This document shows, piece by piece, positions 1-11,691 of a stretch of DNA of 64,000 nucleotides. The stretch covers positions 2,703,305-2,767,304 of the forward strand of contig JAJEKV010000062.1 in NCBI GenBank assembly GCA_021234155.1. Reading direction: 5' to 3'. Source of the DNA: Isoetes taiwanensis. Taxonomy: Eukaryota > Streptophyta > Lycopodiopsida > Isoetales > Isoetaceae. The notes beneath the pieces were generated by a model, which was not told where the DNA came from, made no database searches, and worked only from the letters and a program-made list of their open reading frames with translations. The translations under genes were made by a program, and so were the position numbers. Within the stretch, counting starts at the first letter, position 1. Each line of letters begins with the position of its first letter.

Positions 1-90
1 TTGACTTGAGCTTTACAAAAAAATAGTTCTCATTAATAAAAAAGCTTTACAATTGAAACCCGGGATTAAAAAAACAAATCTAAAAACTAA

Positions 91-387
91 TCAGGGCTGG
101 GGGCCCATCCTCAGCTCTATATGGAGGTCGTCCTCCATGGCATACATCTTCATTTCCAGAAGACGCTCCTCGTCAGGGTAACCTCGATCAACCCATTCGA
201 GAACCCGGATTGAACAAACAGCTTGTGCCTCTGTGATAAGTTTCTCCACTTGTGGTGGAGTGAACTTGGCCACCACTATAACCGGATGCCCTCCTGATGA
301 GGACACGGACTCTGACCGAGCTGGCGGTGAAGGAGCAGGCACAATAGCTGGAGTACTCCTGCGAACTGTAGTTTTGAACCTGGCCAT
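91..387 (-). CDS. Unrecognised small ORF, 98 aa
   Basis: I do not recognise this protein. The chosen Met starts a basic N-terminus (MARFKTTVRR), then a Pro/Ser-rich stretch, then a compact C-terminal half (VIVVAKFTPPQVEKLITEA and after) that could be mainly helical. The frame stays open 51 codons further upstream, but that part is low-complexity and overlaps the local duplications, so the internal Met is preferred. There are no membrane segments or signal peptide. It could be a decayed transposon ORF or chance. Confidence 0.25.
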   Translation of the reverse strand: MARFKTTVRRSTPAIVPAPSPPARSESVSSSGGHPVIVVAKFTPPQVEKLITEAQAVCSIRVLEWVDRGYPDEERLLEMKMYAMEDDLHIELRMGPQP

Positions 388-394
388 TGACGGA

Positions 395-545
395 ACGGAA
401 TGGACGGAATGAAGCTGACCCGAGGAAGAGGGAGATGGACGGAATGAAGCTGCAGGGCAGAATTTTGGGAATAAAAGGGATGTTTGCATGCATACGATTT
501 TGGGAATGAGGCAGAAGAGGAAAGGGATGTTTGCATGCATACGAT
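395..545. repeat. Two local short duplications
   Basis: GGAATGAAGCTG occurs twice and a 28-bp block ending GCATGCATACGATTTT occurs twice within 150 bp. These are small direct duplications like those at several other places in the window. Confidence 0.7.
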
Positions 546-1146
546 TTTACACCTCGGGAGCCAAGCCACCCACCTCAATATTTTTGCAAATGTAAAATGT
601 ATAGGTTGATCAATATATGAGACCAATTCCTTGGTATGCAGTTAGCACAACCCTAACACAAAGTTCGCAATATCCCACATGCATACATCACAAAAATCGT
701 GGGCATATATAAATAGTGTTTTGCTGCTTCATTGAAGAGTGTGGATAGAGATTAGATGATGAAAAGTTATGGCTCTCTGGCTTGTAATCTTCAGTTATAG
801 GCCAGAGTGTCATGACTGTTCAAAATGTAATCCTCGTCCACCCTTTTTTTAGTAATGGGCTCAAATATCCCACATGCATTCAATGTTCCACATGTTACCA
901 AATCAACAATTGCCAAATCAACAAATGCCAAATGAATGGATTATGTTAAGGCATATTGTGTACCTATGCATATTGTGTTTAGTAAAGCGTGAGTCAACAA
1001 TTTGAAAGTCGACAAGTGTGAATCACCCCCCTTTGTTACATGTTTGACTTTCATTGACCAACATGTTTGACATAATGGGAACTGCATAACAAGAGATTGG
1101 TAAAGTTCCCTTGGTAAAATGTATATGAGATCAATATAGAGATAAC
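546..1146. other. Non-coding, nothing recognised
   Basis: An AT-rich stretch with no ORF of note. The string ATATCCCACATGCAT occurs twice (about 669 and 867). Confidence 0.5.
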
Positions 1147-1324
1147 AAGGAATATTCCTTATTACCTTGAAAGGAATATTTCTTATTGCATTGAAAGGAA
1201 TATTCCTTAGTGCCTATTTATCAGGAATATTCTTTATTACCTTCAAAGGAATATTCTTTAATTTGTTTAAGTGCACCCATAGTTACAAGGAATATTCCTT
1301 ATTACATTGAAAGGAATATTCCTC
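1147..1324. repeat. Seven-copy array of AAGGAATATTCCTT palindromes
   Basis: Near-perfect 14-bp palindromes start at 1147, 1171, 1195, 1222, 1246, 1287 and 1311. Spacing is 24 bp for four of the six steps, 27 bp and 41 bp for the others. Each contains GAATATTC, which fits the GAAnnTTC inverted pair of heat-shock elements. It may be a small minisatellite or a clustered protein-binding site. The sequence alone cannot decide. Confidence 0.8.
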
Positions 1325-1819
1325 ATTGAGTATAGCCCTTTCATTTGAGCTAGGCTTGTGGGATATATGCCAGCAACAACCATTGGTCAATTGGGTCCAA
1401 AAAAGAGGACAGTGGGAAAGATTTTGAGAAAAGGATGTTGATGTATTTTGGCAGAATGTCCAATCAGGTTAAGGAACAAATCATTGGCATGGTACGAGCC
1501 ATATCGTAAATGGGAGAAGGGAATAGACAGGATAAAAATTCCTTTTTACCCGTGGTGACCGGGTTGATTCCGATGGCGGAGGAGATCGAACGACTAGATC
1601 ACAATCCATATCCCTAATTCAAATGCAAACTCACCGGCGCGACCCGATTCTTAAGGAGATCAATGCCGAATCGGAAACCAATTGAACAAAATCAAACGGA
1701 GAGGCAATCCACGAAGTTCGGAGGTACTCCTATTCTTAAACATGCTTTTGTTCCTAATTTAACAATTGCTTATGATGTTCTACACAGATGCACAGAGGAG
1801 ACTTAACAATGTTGGAAGC

Positions 1820-2158
1820 ATGGATCGAGCTATGGGAGTAGCAACGGACAAGGAGGATGAGGAATCCCAATTATCTCAAGCAGAACTAGAAAGTATTCTA
1901 ATTCAACTTAAATAGGAAGTTGTGCATGCAAAAGCAATCAACAAAGTGCTGAAAAGGGCTGAGGTTTGGAGATTCAATAGCCTCAAACCATACTTTACCA
2001 ATCTCTATCATAAATGGCAACAGAAGCGAGAAGCACATGTCTTGCTTCTGTTAGATTTCACCAACTTCCAAACAGCTGTCCTGGACACTCTTCTCACAAT
2101 TTTCGGGAACAGGACCATTGCTGATCTCACACTGCAGGACCTTCTGGATGAATCTTGA
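1820..2158 (+). pseudogene. Unrecognised short gene with a TAG in frame
   Basis: An ATG at 1820 opens an acidic reading frame (MDRAMGVATDKEDEESQLSQ) that meets TAG at 1913 and continues in the same frame for 81 codons to TGA at 2156. The downstream part is basic then hydrophobic (LKPYFTNLYHKW, LLLLDFTNFQTAV). The frame being open on both sides of one stop suggests a real former exon; CAG to TAG would explain it. The family is not recognised. Upstream, 1540-1750 may be 5' leader. Confidence 0.35.
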
Positions 2159-2418
2159 GTCTTGAATCCCAATACCTTCTACTTACAGTGTTTTTTACAG
2201 CTTGCACTAATTATAACAGTCTTGGAACTATATAAACAATATATTAATGTTTGTGTTTTAATCTGGTTCATGGATCCATTATAAGGACCAGGACTTTTGG
2301 ACAGTATGCTTAGACATAAAAATATTTTCTGATTACATGAACATCACATTCTGATTACATTCAGTTTGCAAGTCCATGCCTTAGTGCATAGAAGTTACTT
2401 CAACAACAGGTTAACGTA

Positions 2419-5205
2419 TTACAGAGATTCTACAATCTCTGGCAAATTTCCCAGCAACATTTCATGCCAATAGTTAGTCAGTTCATATGCATAAGATGTA
2501 CCTTTAATCTTATGTTTGACTGGCTCCAATGGAAATCTCACTCCAATTACTGACTCGGGATGAACAAGAACTTTCTTTCCTTGAATAAGCCTGTACTTTT
2601 GATGGCAACCAGGAATCAATTCAAAGTAGTTACTAGCTATAACTTCATTACCACAATAAAATTCATTTCCATAGTCATCCTTGGTGTCTTCTTCGAGGGC
2701 ATGTTTCACTTCTGTGCACTGGATGAGATAACAAGGGACCCTTTCATAATTGTCTGGGGATGTGCATGATGCAAAATAATCTCCAACCTGCACTGTCTCA
2801 TCCACATTGTCCACGTCATTTGCCCACAAGTCCTCTGCCTCGTACCCATCTTCAACATTGTCCCTGTTTGTAGGCTCTAGTTTTCTCAACTCCCACCTGC
2901 CACAATGATCAGCATTCTCACAAGCAGACCAATCAAAATTGATGCATGCCTTACAAAAACATGAAAGAGATCTACACATTAACTTTGTTGGATCATTTGG
3001 ATCTATGGATGATACGCAATGAAGAGATTGCACCCCTTTCACTGGGAGCACATCAAATCTTTGGGAACGGTCAATGTCAGACACCTTCCAAAATACCCTT
3101 TCCACATCAGAAATTTTCTCTTCAAGAACCTCACATGCAGTTTCTGCATTTTTTATCACTTTCCCATCCTTTTTTCTTTGTTCTGCCTCAAGCCATAGTT
3201 TGGCTATGGTTCCTTCTCCGTCATGTGTGCCCTTCCCATGTCCTGAGCCAAAGAAATTCCAGTGCATTTTGATCTTATGCTGTTGATGATACCTAGTTAC
3301 ATAATAGAAAGCTCTTCTGGACTTGAATTGGGCTGCACACCCGTCAGACCAAACTAAATGGTATTTCATATGGCCAGCACCATTTTCTCTCAGCCAATTG
3401 AGGTGCATAGTGAATGCTTTTTGTACAAAGTGAGTATCATGTATTTTGACATCTGAAATAAAGAAGTGCACACATTTCCTCATTTTACCCTGTACCTTGA
3501 ACATCGTGATATGGACCAATATGCTGATTTGTTAATTGTACCAATGTTGTGCTTGAATCTCGTTGAATGGCTTCAAAGTATAATTCTCCGAGAAATCAAC
3601 AACTGATAATACGGTATCATCACGAAGACTCTTCATGGATTCCTTGAATTGTTTGCTCTGCCAATGTGCCACAAAGTTATGATATACAAACTTCGACATA
3701 TGATCAAACATGTTATCCAACATATTACTGGAGCTGCCTTTCTTGTCAATTAGCTTTAGTCTTCGTGAAGTTCCTTTCTTCGAGGGCTCATTAACGTAAC
3801 CATGGACTTGCCAATCAAGCGTTTGATCAATCTGCTCATTGGATTCTCTTGGACACAACTCAACTAATTGTTTCCCACAATTTTCACAATCTGATTTGAT
3901 ACATCGTAGCTTATGCTGCTCTGTCATATACCATAGCCCTCCAAAATGTGCTAACATTATCAAATGTCATGTTCTTGGCTTGACATATCCCAGCATGAGC
4001 TTCAGCTGCGCACACACCACAATAGCACGAACAATTTTCATGGAGTCTTGACCTCATCAAATTAAATGCCTGCTTGTACAGATCTGATTGCTCATGCTTC
4101 ACGCAACAACATGTGTTTTTTTCCTTTAGCTTTCTAATGCAAGAAGGTTTTAAGTATTCAAATTGCCTAAGCCCAATCCGAACCTCTGGATACTGATCCA
4201 CAAAATTCTGGAATAATTCAGCCTGTAAAATTACAGTGAAATAAAATTAGTCACCTCATTACATTACATTACATTACATGCAAATCTTTTACATATTCAA
4301 GACCCTAAACTCCCACACATACATGCATATTCTGACATGAATTTTATTTCATTTACTATGAAGTCACATAATTTCTTGACAATTAATACATCTCCACACT
4401 AATTTCTTCTTAGTTACTGCCTACATCTACAATACATCCAGAATATACATGTAAACAAATATACATGTACGTGTTGCCATGAAATAATTTGACATTTCCA
4501 TGTAGAGCAAACTAGTGCAGACTGCATCTACATTACATTCAAAAAGTAAAGAAATCTGTTACAAACTTTACATCAGTGTTACAAAATAAAAAACATCTGT
4601 ATTCTGCAAAAAAAGATGCAATTACAGCTAAATTACAGTCGTACCTGTGTAATGTCAATATATTGAATTGGTTGTGTCCTCTTCTTCATGACATCTCTAA
4701 TTTTTGGTGAAACCTTTGAGTTATCTAACCAAAACAGAGCAATCATATCCTTGATAGCCTGATCTATAGTATTTGTTCTTGGATTTCGACCTGCTAATGC
4801 CCACAGATTTGTTCCACCTAGCATTCTTTTCCTTCTCTCCACTGCTAGTTTCATATTTCTAGGATGTATTTTGAGCAACTTAGCTGTTAGTGAAGTCTTC
4901 TGTAATTCTACTTCCTCTCCAACCACCATAGATAGTACAGAATGCTTTGCAGCAAGTTTGTCATTGCTATTTGCATGTTTGACATCTTGGAGGCCATCCT
5001 TTAAATTCTTTACCAGATTTTGGATTCAAATTAGATACCTCATTCATTATGAGATTTACAGCAGCATTCACCTTTCTTCTAATTGGCCACCCCTACAAAC
5101 CCTCTGTTTCGATTTTCTTTGCCTGCTTGTAACAGTGCTTTCCGAAACTTCATCGACAGGAGGATTGAAATCTGAACCCGATGCTGACCTCGAAGTGCTT
5201 GCATG
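2419..5205 (-). pseudogene. Decayed DDE-like transposase family protein with one intron
   Basis: Reading leftwards, the N-terminal part (about 5205-4930) is broken by frameshifts. An open exon (4929-4645) follows, then a 422-bp intron, then a Cys/His-rich exon (CSCYCGVCAAEAHAGIC). A frameshift lies near 3911-3950 and a TAA near 3531, before the long C-terminal part. VVDFSENY, VWSDGCAAQFKSR and FFGSGHGKGTHDGEGTIAK carry spaced acidic residues as in transposase-like proteins of the SDG...HGKGxxDGxGG type known from many eukaryotes. I read these as a DDE/D RNase-H-fold core, by family resemblance. The TAA is explicable as CAA to TAA. I see no terminal inverted repeats, so it may be an old domesticated gene or a transposon relic. 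Confidence 0.6.
4223..4644 (-). other. Intron of the transposase-like gene
   Basis: On the minus strand the upstream exon ends ACACAG followed by GTACGA, and the intron ends TTTTACAG before GCTGAATTA. The junction is in phase 0 and keeps the frame open. The canonical GT-AG ends support nuclear splicing of this gene when it was active. An (ATTAC)n run lies inside, near 4255-4280. Confidence 0.7.
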
Positions 5206-5604
5206 AGAGTCCAATCCTTGGGATCCTCAGGCCACAGAATATATCATGATGTTTGCAGGGATCTTTTCTTTTTTTGCATCCAGTGCGATCACCCGGGTAA
5301 AATCAGGAGAAACATCAATATTGAACAATTCATGGAGAGTCAAATTGCACTTTTGGCTTCCTGATCATCATTAATGTCCTGTTGTTAATTTTATAGGAAA
5401 TGACCATGTAATGTAGACAACCTGATAGAGGCGCATTTGTTGTGCTGAGTTTCTTGATTAAGTCTGTAAATCTGTGGGACAGTTGGGTGGTTGCCATATT
5501 CTTGGAAGTAAGGAATTGGAAATTGGTTTAGACTGTCATATAGTCTGTCATGAACCTGGCATATTTCTGCCTTAGAACTAACAAACAATAGGCATCATCC
5601 TATC
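5206..5604. other. Non-coding, nothing recognised
   Basis: No supported gene. A 65-codon open frame on the minus strand (5391-5588) has no recognisable features. Confidence 0.4.
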
Positions 5605-5632
5605 TTTTTTTTTTTTTTTTTTTTTTTTTTTT
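5605..5632. repeat. Poly-T run (28 T)
   Basis: A pure T run, possibly the poly(A) tail of a minus-strand retrocopy. I could not find a paired target duplication. Confidence 0.8.
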
Positions 5633-5672
5633 GGGTTTCTCTGTTGTATATATGATGACCACAAAGCTATTA

Positions 5673-5710
5673 CTAGAAATGGAGCCCAGCGTTGCTGGGC
5701 ATAGTTAAAA
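5673..5710 (-). mobile_element. Helitron 3' terminus (element extends rightwards)
   Basis: On the minus strand a GC-rich hairpin (GCCCAGCAACGCTGGGC, 5700-5684) is followed by 7 nt and then CTAG with T next (5676-5673). This is the Helitron 3' end layout: a short hairpin just before CTRR, inserted before T. Two other termini with nearly the same hairpin lie at 25160 and 54389. The 5' end was not located, so the length of the element is unknown; the pyrimidine tract to the right may belong to it. Confidence 0.65.
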
Positions 5711-5780
5711 ACTGTAAATGATACACTGAAGCAAATTGTTAAATGAATTCACGTTCTTAAAATCACACAATTAAGAGCAT

Positions 5781-6353
5781 TTGACCACATTTCCACTTTC
5801 CCTTCCTTTTTTTCCCTTTCCTTTTGCTTTTCCATGCTTTTTCCTTTTTTTTTCCCCCTTTTTCCTTTTCCATTTTTCCATTTACTTTTTTCTTTTTCCA
5901 CTATTCCATTTCTACCATCTCTCTTTTCCCCTTCCTTCACCGTTTTTATTTTTCTAATTTGTTTGCCCTTTCCTCTTTCTTTTTTCACCCTTCACCCCTT
6001 TCCCCTTTTCCTTTTTTTTTCATTTTCCTTTTTTCTATCTGCTTTTCCTTTTTTTCTTTTTCTATTTTTCTCTTCCTTTTTGTTCCCCTCCCATCCCCTT
6101 CCTATTTTCCTATTTTACCCTTATTTTTTCCTCATTTTTCGTTTTTCTCCTCTCCATGTCTCTTCCCCTTTCCCTTTTACCTTTTCCCCCTTTTTCTTTT
6201 CTCTTCTCCCCTCCCCCCCACACTTCGCTTCCCTTTCTCCTTTCCTTTTCCATTTCTGATGGCCTTTTTCCCTTTACTTTTCCTCCTTTCCCAACCCTTT
6301 CTCTTTTTCTACTTTTTCGCTCCCATTTTGCCCTCTCCCCCTCCCTTTTTGGG
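5781..6353. repeat. Pyrimidine-rich tract 1
   Basis: About 570 bp on the plus strand consist almost wholly of C and T in irregular CCCTTTT/TTCC blocks. The long open frames across it (Phe/Ser/Pro only) are compositional artefacts, not genes. Such tracts can form triplex DNA. Confidence 0.85.
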
Positions 6354-6470
6354 TTGCCCCTAGGGGGGCAAACCCTCGTTTATGTGGGTATGTGGGCATA
6401 TTCAAGTAGTATGCTGGCATATACCTAGCATATGCTGATGACTGCTAAAAACTGGCTGCTGCCTGTAAAT
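6354..6470. repeat. Diverged repeat, copy 1
   Basis: The segment from CTCGTTTATGTGGGTATGT resembles 10232-10305 (CTCGTTCATGTGGGTTTGT onwards), by eye roughly three quarters identical over about 70 bp. Copy 1 directly follows a pyrimidine tract and copy 2 precedes another. Confidence 0.45.
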
Positions 6471-9400
6471 GGTCGGTCATCCAGCCCCATTATCAGCCTG
6501 CTACACAAACGCTATCCGTCGGACTTGGCTATGGCTTCTGCACCTCGGATTCTGCCCTCCCTTCCGCGCCTTCCGTCAGGGTTCTGGCGAGTTGAGCACA
6601 TGTTTATCCCTTCCTTATACCCTCTAGGGCATAATCTCATCTCCCTTAATCTCAGCTATGCAACTCTTGACGATTTGGGAGATTTTTGTCTGTGCAGACA
6701 TATCAACATCTTGAGAGTTTGATGCTGCTTTTGTTATCTTGAAGCTAAAATTGTTGATGTGTGCGACAAAATGGAGAATTAACAGTATTATTAACCTAGA
6801 CGCTAGGTAATATATCAAATGATCTAGATATTTTAGAGGCACTGTCTGCAGATGTTTAATTGTAAGTGGGCTTATGTATGATTTGGTTGCAATCAGATGT
6901 GTATAATCCGGAGTTGACATCTTAATAGCCTTGCAGAGGCTGTAGCGTGGAGGTTTGGGATTAACTGTGGTTGTCATGTGTGAGAGAAGCTGGAAGGAGG
7001 TGTCATCATGGTTTTGTTACTTGAGTAATGGTGAGGTCAGAGATAAGATTGTAAAGCTTGCAGGAATTTGTTGATTTAGGGGATGTTTGGCCGATGCAAC
7101 CGCCGTGCAAATAGTCTTTGGGAGACCTTAAAAAATTGGCGGTTCCTCGGTTCCGCAACGTTACGGCAGAAAGTTGGGGAGATGGTGCTCATGTAGCGTA
7201 GTCTAATTGGGGTAACTCCTGCTGGGCTGGTGCAAATGGGTGGAATGGTACTCATGGAGCTAGTTCGAGCTGCACGAGAGATGGGGTGATTCCCATGGAA
7301 CAAAGGTCCGTTCTCGATGGAATGTCGTTGTAGAGAGCAAATCCGCCCAGCTTACGGTTGGAATGCTACCGAGGGAATGCACCCGCCACCTCGGATGCAA
7401 TGCTTGTGGGAAAGCGATCCCGCTAGTTCGGATGGCGTGCATTTTCTAGGATTCCCCATAGCCCGGCCCTGATCATTTTGGGTTTTATATTAGTTCTTAA
7501 ACTTAAATCCTCAACCGGGTATCCGCAGCAAAAATTGCAGGGAGAATGTTGTCCTAGTTAGTTGAACAATAATCGCCCAAGAGCTAAGTCTTAAAATAAG
7601 TGGTAATGCGAAAGGCTTATCTTCTTAGCCACATGAGTGGGAAAAGAAGTGGTTTCAAGAGGGCTGCATGTACAGAGTCAAAATGCCGCAATAGGATTGA
7701 TGCTAGATTACTCATTCTTCTTGGTATGGAAAATCTTTTTCGTGTTCATTCTATTTCTAAGGGTTCACAAGACGCTCAACTAAGCTGGGAACTTGCCTCT
7801 TTCTTCGCTTGCACTTGTGCCGCAGGAGTGATGGATCCCGTATGTATGCTTGATCCGTACCATGTAATCGGATGTTGTTAATTGTTGTTCAACCAAGTCT
7901 CGTATGATTCATCCAAATTGTTTAGTAGGTTGTTCTTGCCGGGCTAATATGACAACCGTGTTTATGCCTACTCGGTGGACTATGGACGGTCACTTGGGAA
8001 GGTCTGTTCTTTTAGTTCTTTGTGTTCCGGGTATTATTATAATCTCTCGAGCCGCAATATGCTTTTGCGGGTTTGGGTGCATGATGATGCAGCTTTCTTG
8101 CTAGCGTTTCAACACAAATACTTCAAAGATGGTAACAACATCTTGGGATAGAACAAGTAAAGATTTGGAATGTAGATGAAGGTAGAGGGGATGTGAAATT
8201 GTAATTTGCAATAAAACTTTTCACTCTGTTTTACGGCTGTTGCATCTAAATTTCCTTATGAACCATGTTAGTTACTTTCTTAGAAGCATTTTTTGAAGAC
8301 TTGCAGCTAAACAACAAAGACTAGTGCGCTTTGGGTATACTTTAAGATGTATTGCATGGGTTGCATGTGCGTCAACTTCACCAATTTGAAAATCTACAGA
8401 GCTGAGGGGATGTTCTGGGTTAAGCATATCCTCTGAGGGAAGCCATTTGGTTGCTACATGTCTTAGTGGCTTTTTGCAAGTTCTTGAGGTATTTGTGATA
8501 TGGCTTCGGTGATGAATAGTTTCTCTTTGTATTGTGTCTCCATGCACAAGTTTTCAAAGGCGACACATAAGGGTTGACCATGCTGTGAAAAGCAGCATGT
8601 TTTGTAGCCTTTGGATGGCATGCTGAAAATTTCAATGTCACTGGAAGTTTTTTGGTGGATTATTAAGGAGCAGGAAATATTCAAGGCAAAGCTTCGATAA
8701 CTATTGCTAGGCATGTTATACCCAAGGTGTTGTTGCAAGGATTTTCTCATTCACACTCTAGGCACTGTTCTATTACACTTGCCATTGTAAAGGACTCCAT
8801 TTGCAAGTTAACAGGAGTTGGGACGTTGGGACATTCTGCTTCTTTAGGATGATTGAAATTAAGGATACAGAATAGAATGTTGTTGGGCTTTTGTAAGATA
8901 TTCTTATAGTCGAATAATAACCTCTGCTATTTGATATACATTTAGACGAGAAAAGGAGAAGTCATATCAAGCATGGATTGCAAGAGCCCACTGAAGTGAT
9001 GTGAGATTGCGAATGGGATTGCAGTTGCAGGAAGGTATGCTTCTACATAAACTTGTCTAGATGTATTTGTTTGCATCTTCAATCCATACGCCTCGATGTT
9101 TGATTTTATGCTAAAACTATGATTTCATGTCATCATTGTTTTTAATTCAATTATTTCATGCAGTGCAAGCGGGGGCGTCTACTTTTAGTCTCTTGAAAGT
9201 GCATGTTTTGAAATGGAAAATATTTATCTTTCTAAAGAAAATGGTCAAAGAAGTGAAATAAATGATATCTCCATTTGTAGTGGTATTACAGATGAAGTGA
9301 ACATAGCCTTGGCCTTTAAGGATTCTTCCATACAACTTTTAAAGTCCGAAAGCTAATGTAAAATCAGAAGTGTATCATATGTTCATTAGTACTTTTTTTT

Positions 9401-9590
9401 TTTGCTTATTCACACTTTACACATCCTGCAATGGTCAAGTTTAACACATATATGAATCCTTGCCAGACCTTTGGAATTCGTTAATAGCTGAAATTACTTA
9501 AGAATTCGCACGACTATTCAACTTCGCATCAAGCATGCATAGGAGATAATAATCAACATTGTTAATACCATTGATAACAATATACACACC
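6471..9590. other. Non-coding stretch without a recognised gene
   Basis: Open frames here are short and mutually overlapping, with no recognisable motif. At 7080-7440 the string TGGAATG recurs among GC-richer sequence, possibly a decayed tandem repeat. A moderately GC-rich block at 7590-8105 has two short plus frames (93 and 66 codons) without recognisable features. Confidence 0.4.
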
Positions 9591-9660
9591 AATATACATT
9601 TGGAGACTTCTATATGGTTTTGCCGAATATACATTTGGAGACTTCTATATGGTTTTGCCG
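9591..9660. repeat. Exact 35-bp tandem duplication
   Basis: Two identical adjacent units, 9591-9625 and 9626-9660, each starting AATATACATTTGGAGAC. Exact identity implies a recent event. Confidence 0.9.
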
Positions 9661-10212
9661 TTAATATTTTTCATTGTTTCAAAATCAACAAATAGAGAGT
9701 GGTGCTAAGTATAAATGGCATGAGGCGTATATTTGCATATGGGAGTAAACTGCCATTTACACCTCTTGCATAATCCAATTCTTACCTTATTCAATGTTGA
9801 AAACAACATCAATTAAACTTTCCACAATTTGTTTAGTACTATGGCAAGGTATTCTTGCAGTGGTTCACTATGATTTATGTATAGGATTGTATGAAAAGTC
9901 GTATAATTCAGGGAGTATGAGCGGTTTGTTGGTCTTGTTTCTATCTTCAGGCATTTTGAATGCCCTTTTGTTGCAATGGTCTACCCTTTGTTGCAATGGT
10001 CTAAAAACAGAAAGAGGTGGACACCAATTTTGGAAAGTATTGGAATGTAGACTTGATTCATCATTAGACCGGACCTTGGAAAAACTGGTTTCCTGAACAT
10101 GGCTCCCCGGTATTGTGCGGCTATAGCTACAAATAAGTCGTGGGCTTTCTGGCGACCAAGTATCCTGGTTGCTTGTGATAGACGTCCATGCTCTTTTTTT
10201 TTTCTTTGAGCT

Positions 10213-10330
10213 ATGGTTTTTGGGTCACCATTCTCGTTCATGTGGGTTTGTGGCATATTCCATGTATATGCTAGTTTATACTCGAACTATACTAATAACT
10301 GCTCCAAACCCATTATTGACTGTAAACCGA
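10213..10330. repeat. Diverged repeat, copy 2
   Basis: Partner of 6354-6470 (see there). Further right, 10600-10830 is rich in variants of AGAGCTTCTTGTTGC, a loose short-period repeat. Confidence 0.4.
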
Positions 10331-11040
10331 CAGTGGCTTCTATTGCTGGATACCCAATCTCGAAACCGGCTAACCGGAGAGGTTTCTTTCCTTATCAAAT
10401 GGCTAAATCATCTTTGTATTGTCCTTCACTTCCAATATATCATCACAATGTGATCATACTTGTTGTATCTGGCACTATGTCTGCCTCCAAGTTTTTGCTG
10501 CTTGCTATCAAATTTCTGTTGTCTGTGACATTAACAATGATGGCTTAAAGCCAATAATGAGAATTAACGCGGAAGGGAAATCGGGGCATCCATTCTGCCT
10601 AGCAAGTAAACAACAACAGAGCTTCTTGCTGAGCTTTCTACAGAACTTCTTGCAGAGCTTCTGGATCTTCTTGCAGAGATACATACCTAGCAAACCGTCG
10701 TTGCCAATATACACATCTAGCAAAACTTCATGTTGCAAAGCTTCTTGTTGCCACAAATATTTTTGAGCAAAGCTTCTTGTTGCCGCATATGTTTTTTAAT
10801 AGAGCTTCAACTTGCAAAGCATATTAAGCAGGATTTTTGTGTCTAAACTTGCAAAACTTTTAATTTTTTAGCCGGACCAGCGTGTTACGAGGAGGTAACA
10901 TCTGTGTTTAACATTAGTTTTGTTGAGATCAACAAAGTTAAAGAATCATGAACTTAATTCTTAGTTTCGGAGCACTATACATCAAAGACTATGCGCACAT
11001 CCCTCTAGGACACCAGAGGGCAACCCTTCGTGTGCAACAC

Positions 11041-11691
11041 CTTGTTCTTTTCATTTTCTCTCTCTCTTTTCCTATATCCCTTTTCCCCATCTTTTTCCTT
11101 CTCCTTTTGCAGGTGCCCTTTTTTCCCTTTCCTTTATTTTCGTGCCTTTTTTTCCTTCCCTTTCCTCCTCTTTTGTTCCTTTCCCTTTCTGTTTTTCCAT
11201 TTTTGTCCTTTCTCTTTTCCGCCCTCCTTCTTCCAGTTTTCTCTATGCCCTTTTTCCTTCCCTTCCCTGCTTCCCCTTCCCTTTTTCTTTTCCCTTTCCT
11301 TTTTTCGCTCCGTTCTCCCCTCCTTTTTCCTTTTCCCCTTTTTACGTGTCCCTTTTCCCTTCCATTTTTCCCCTTTTCCTACCTTTTTTCTCTTTCCCTT
11401 TCCCAATGTCCCTTTTCGCTCCCTCCTCCTCCCCCTTTCTTTTCTCTTTCCCTTCCCCTTTCCCTTTCCCTTTCCTTCTCTCTAGCCTTTTCCTCCCTTT
11501 TTTCCTTCTCTTTTACTCTTGTCCTCACCCCTTTCCCTTCCTTTTCTCCCGTTCTCTTCCTTTTCTTTTTTCCGTGCTATTTTCCCTTTCCTTTTCCCTA
11601 TTTTTTCTTTCCCTTTTACCCGTGCCTTTTTTCCTTCCACTTTTTATTGTTTTCCTCCCTTTTCCTTTTCCCTTTCCTCTTACGAGATCAG
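11041..11691. repeat. Pyrimidine-rich tract 2
   Basis: About 650 bp of nearly pure C/T on the plus strand, like tract 1 in texture. Overlapping open frames on both strands are compositional artefacts. Confidence 0.85.

Noticed and set aside
4871-5206. A 111-codon plus frame
   Set aside because: It is the complement of the transposase-like gene's N-terminal region.
5824-6363. Long open frames rich in Phe, Ser, Pro and Leu
   Set aside because: They follow from a nearly pure C/T tract, and several frames are open at once.
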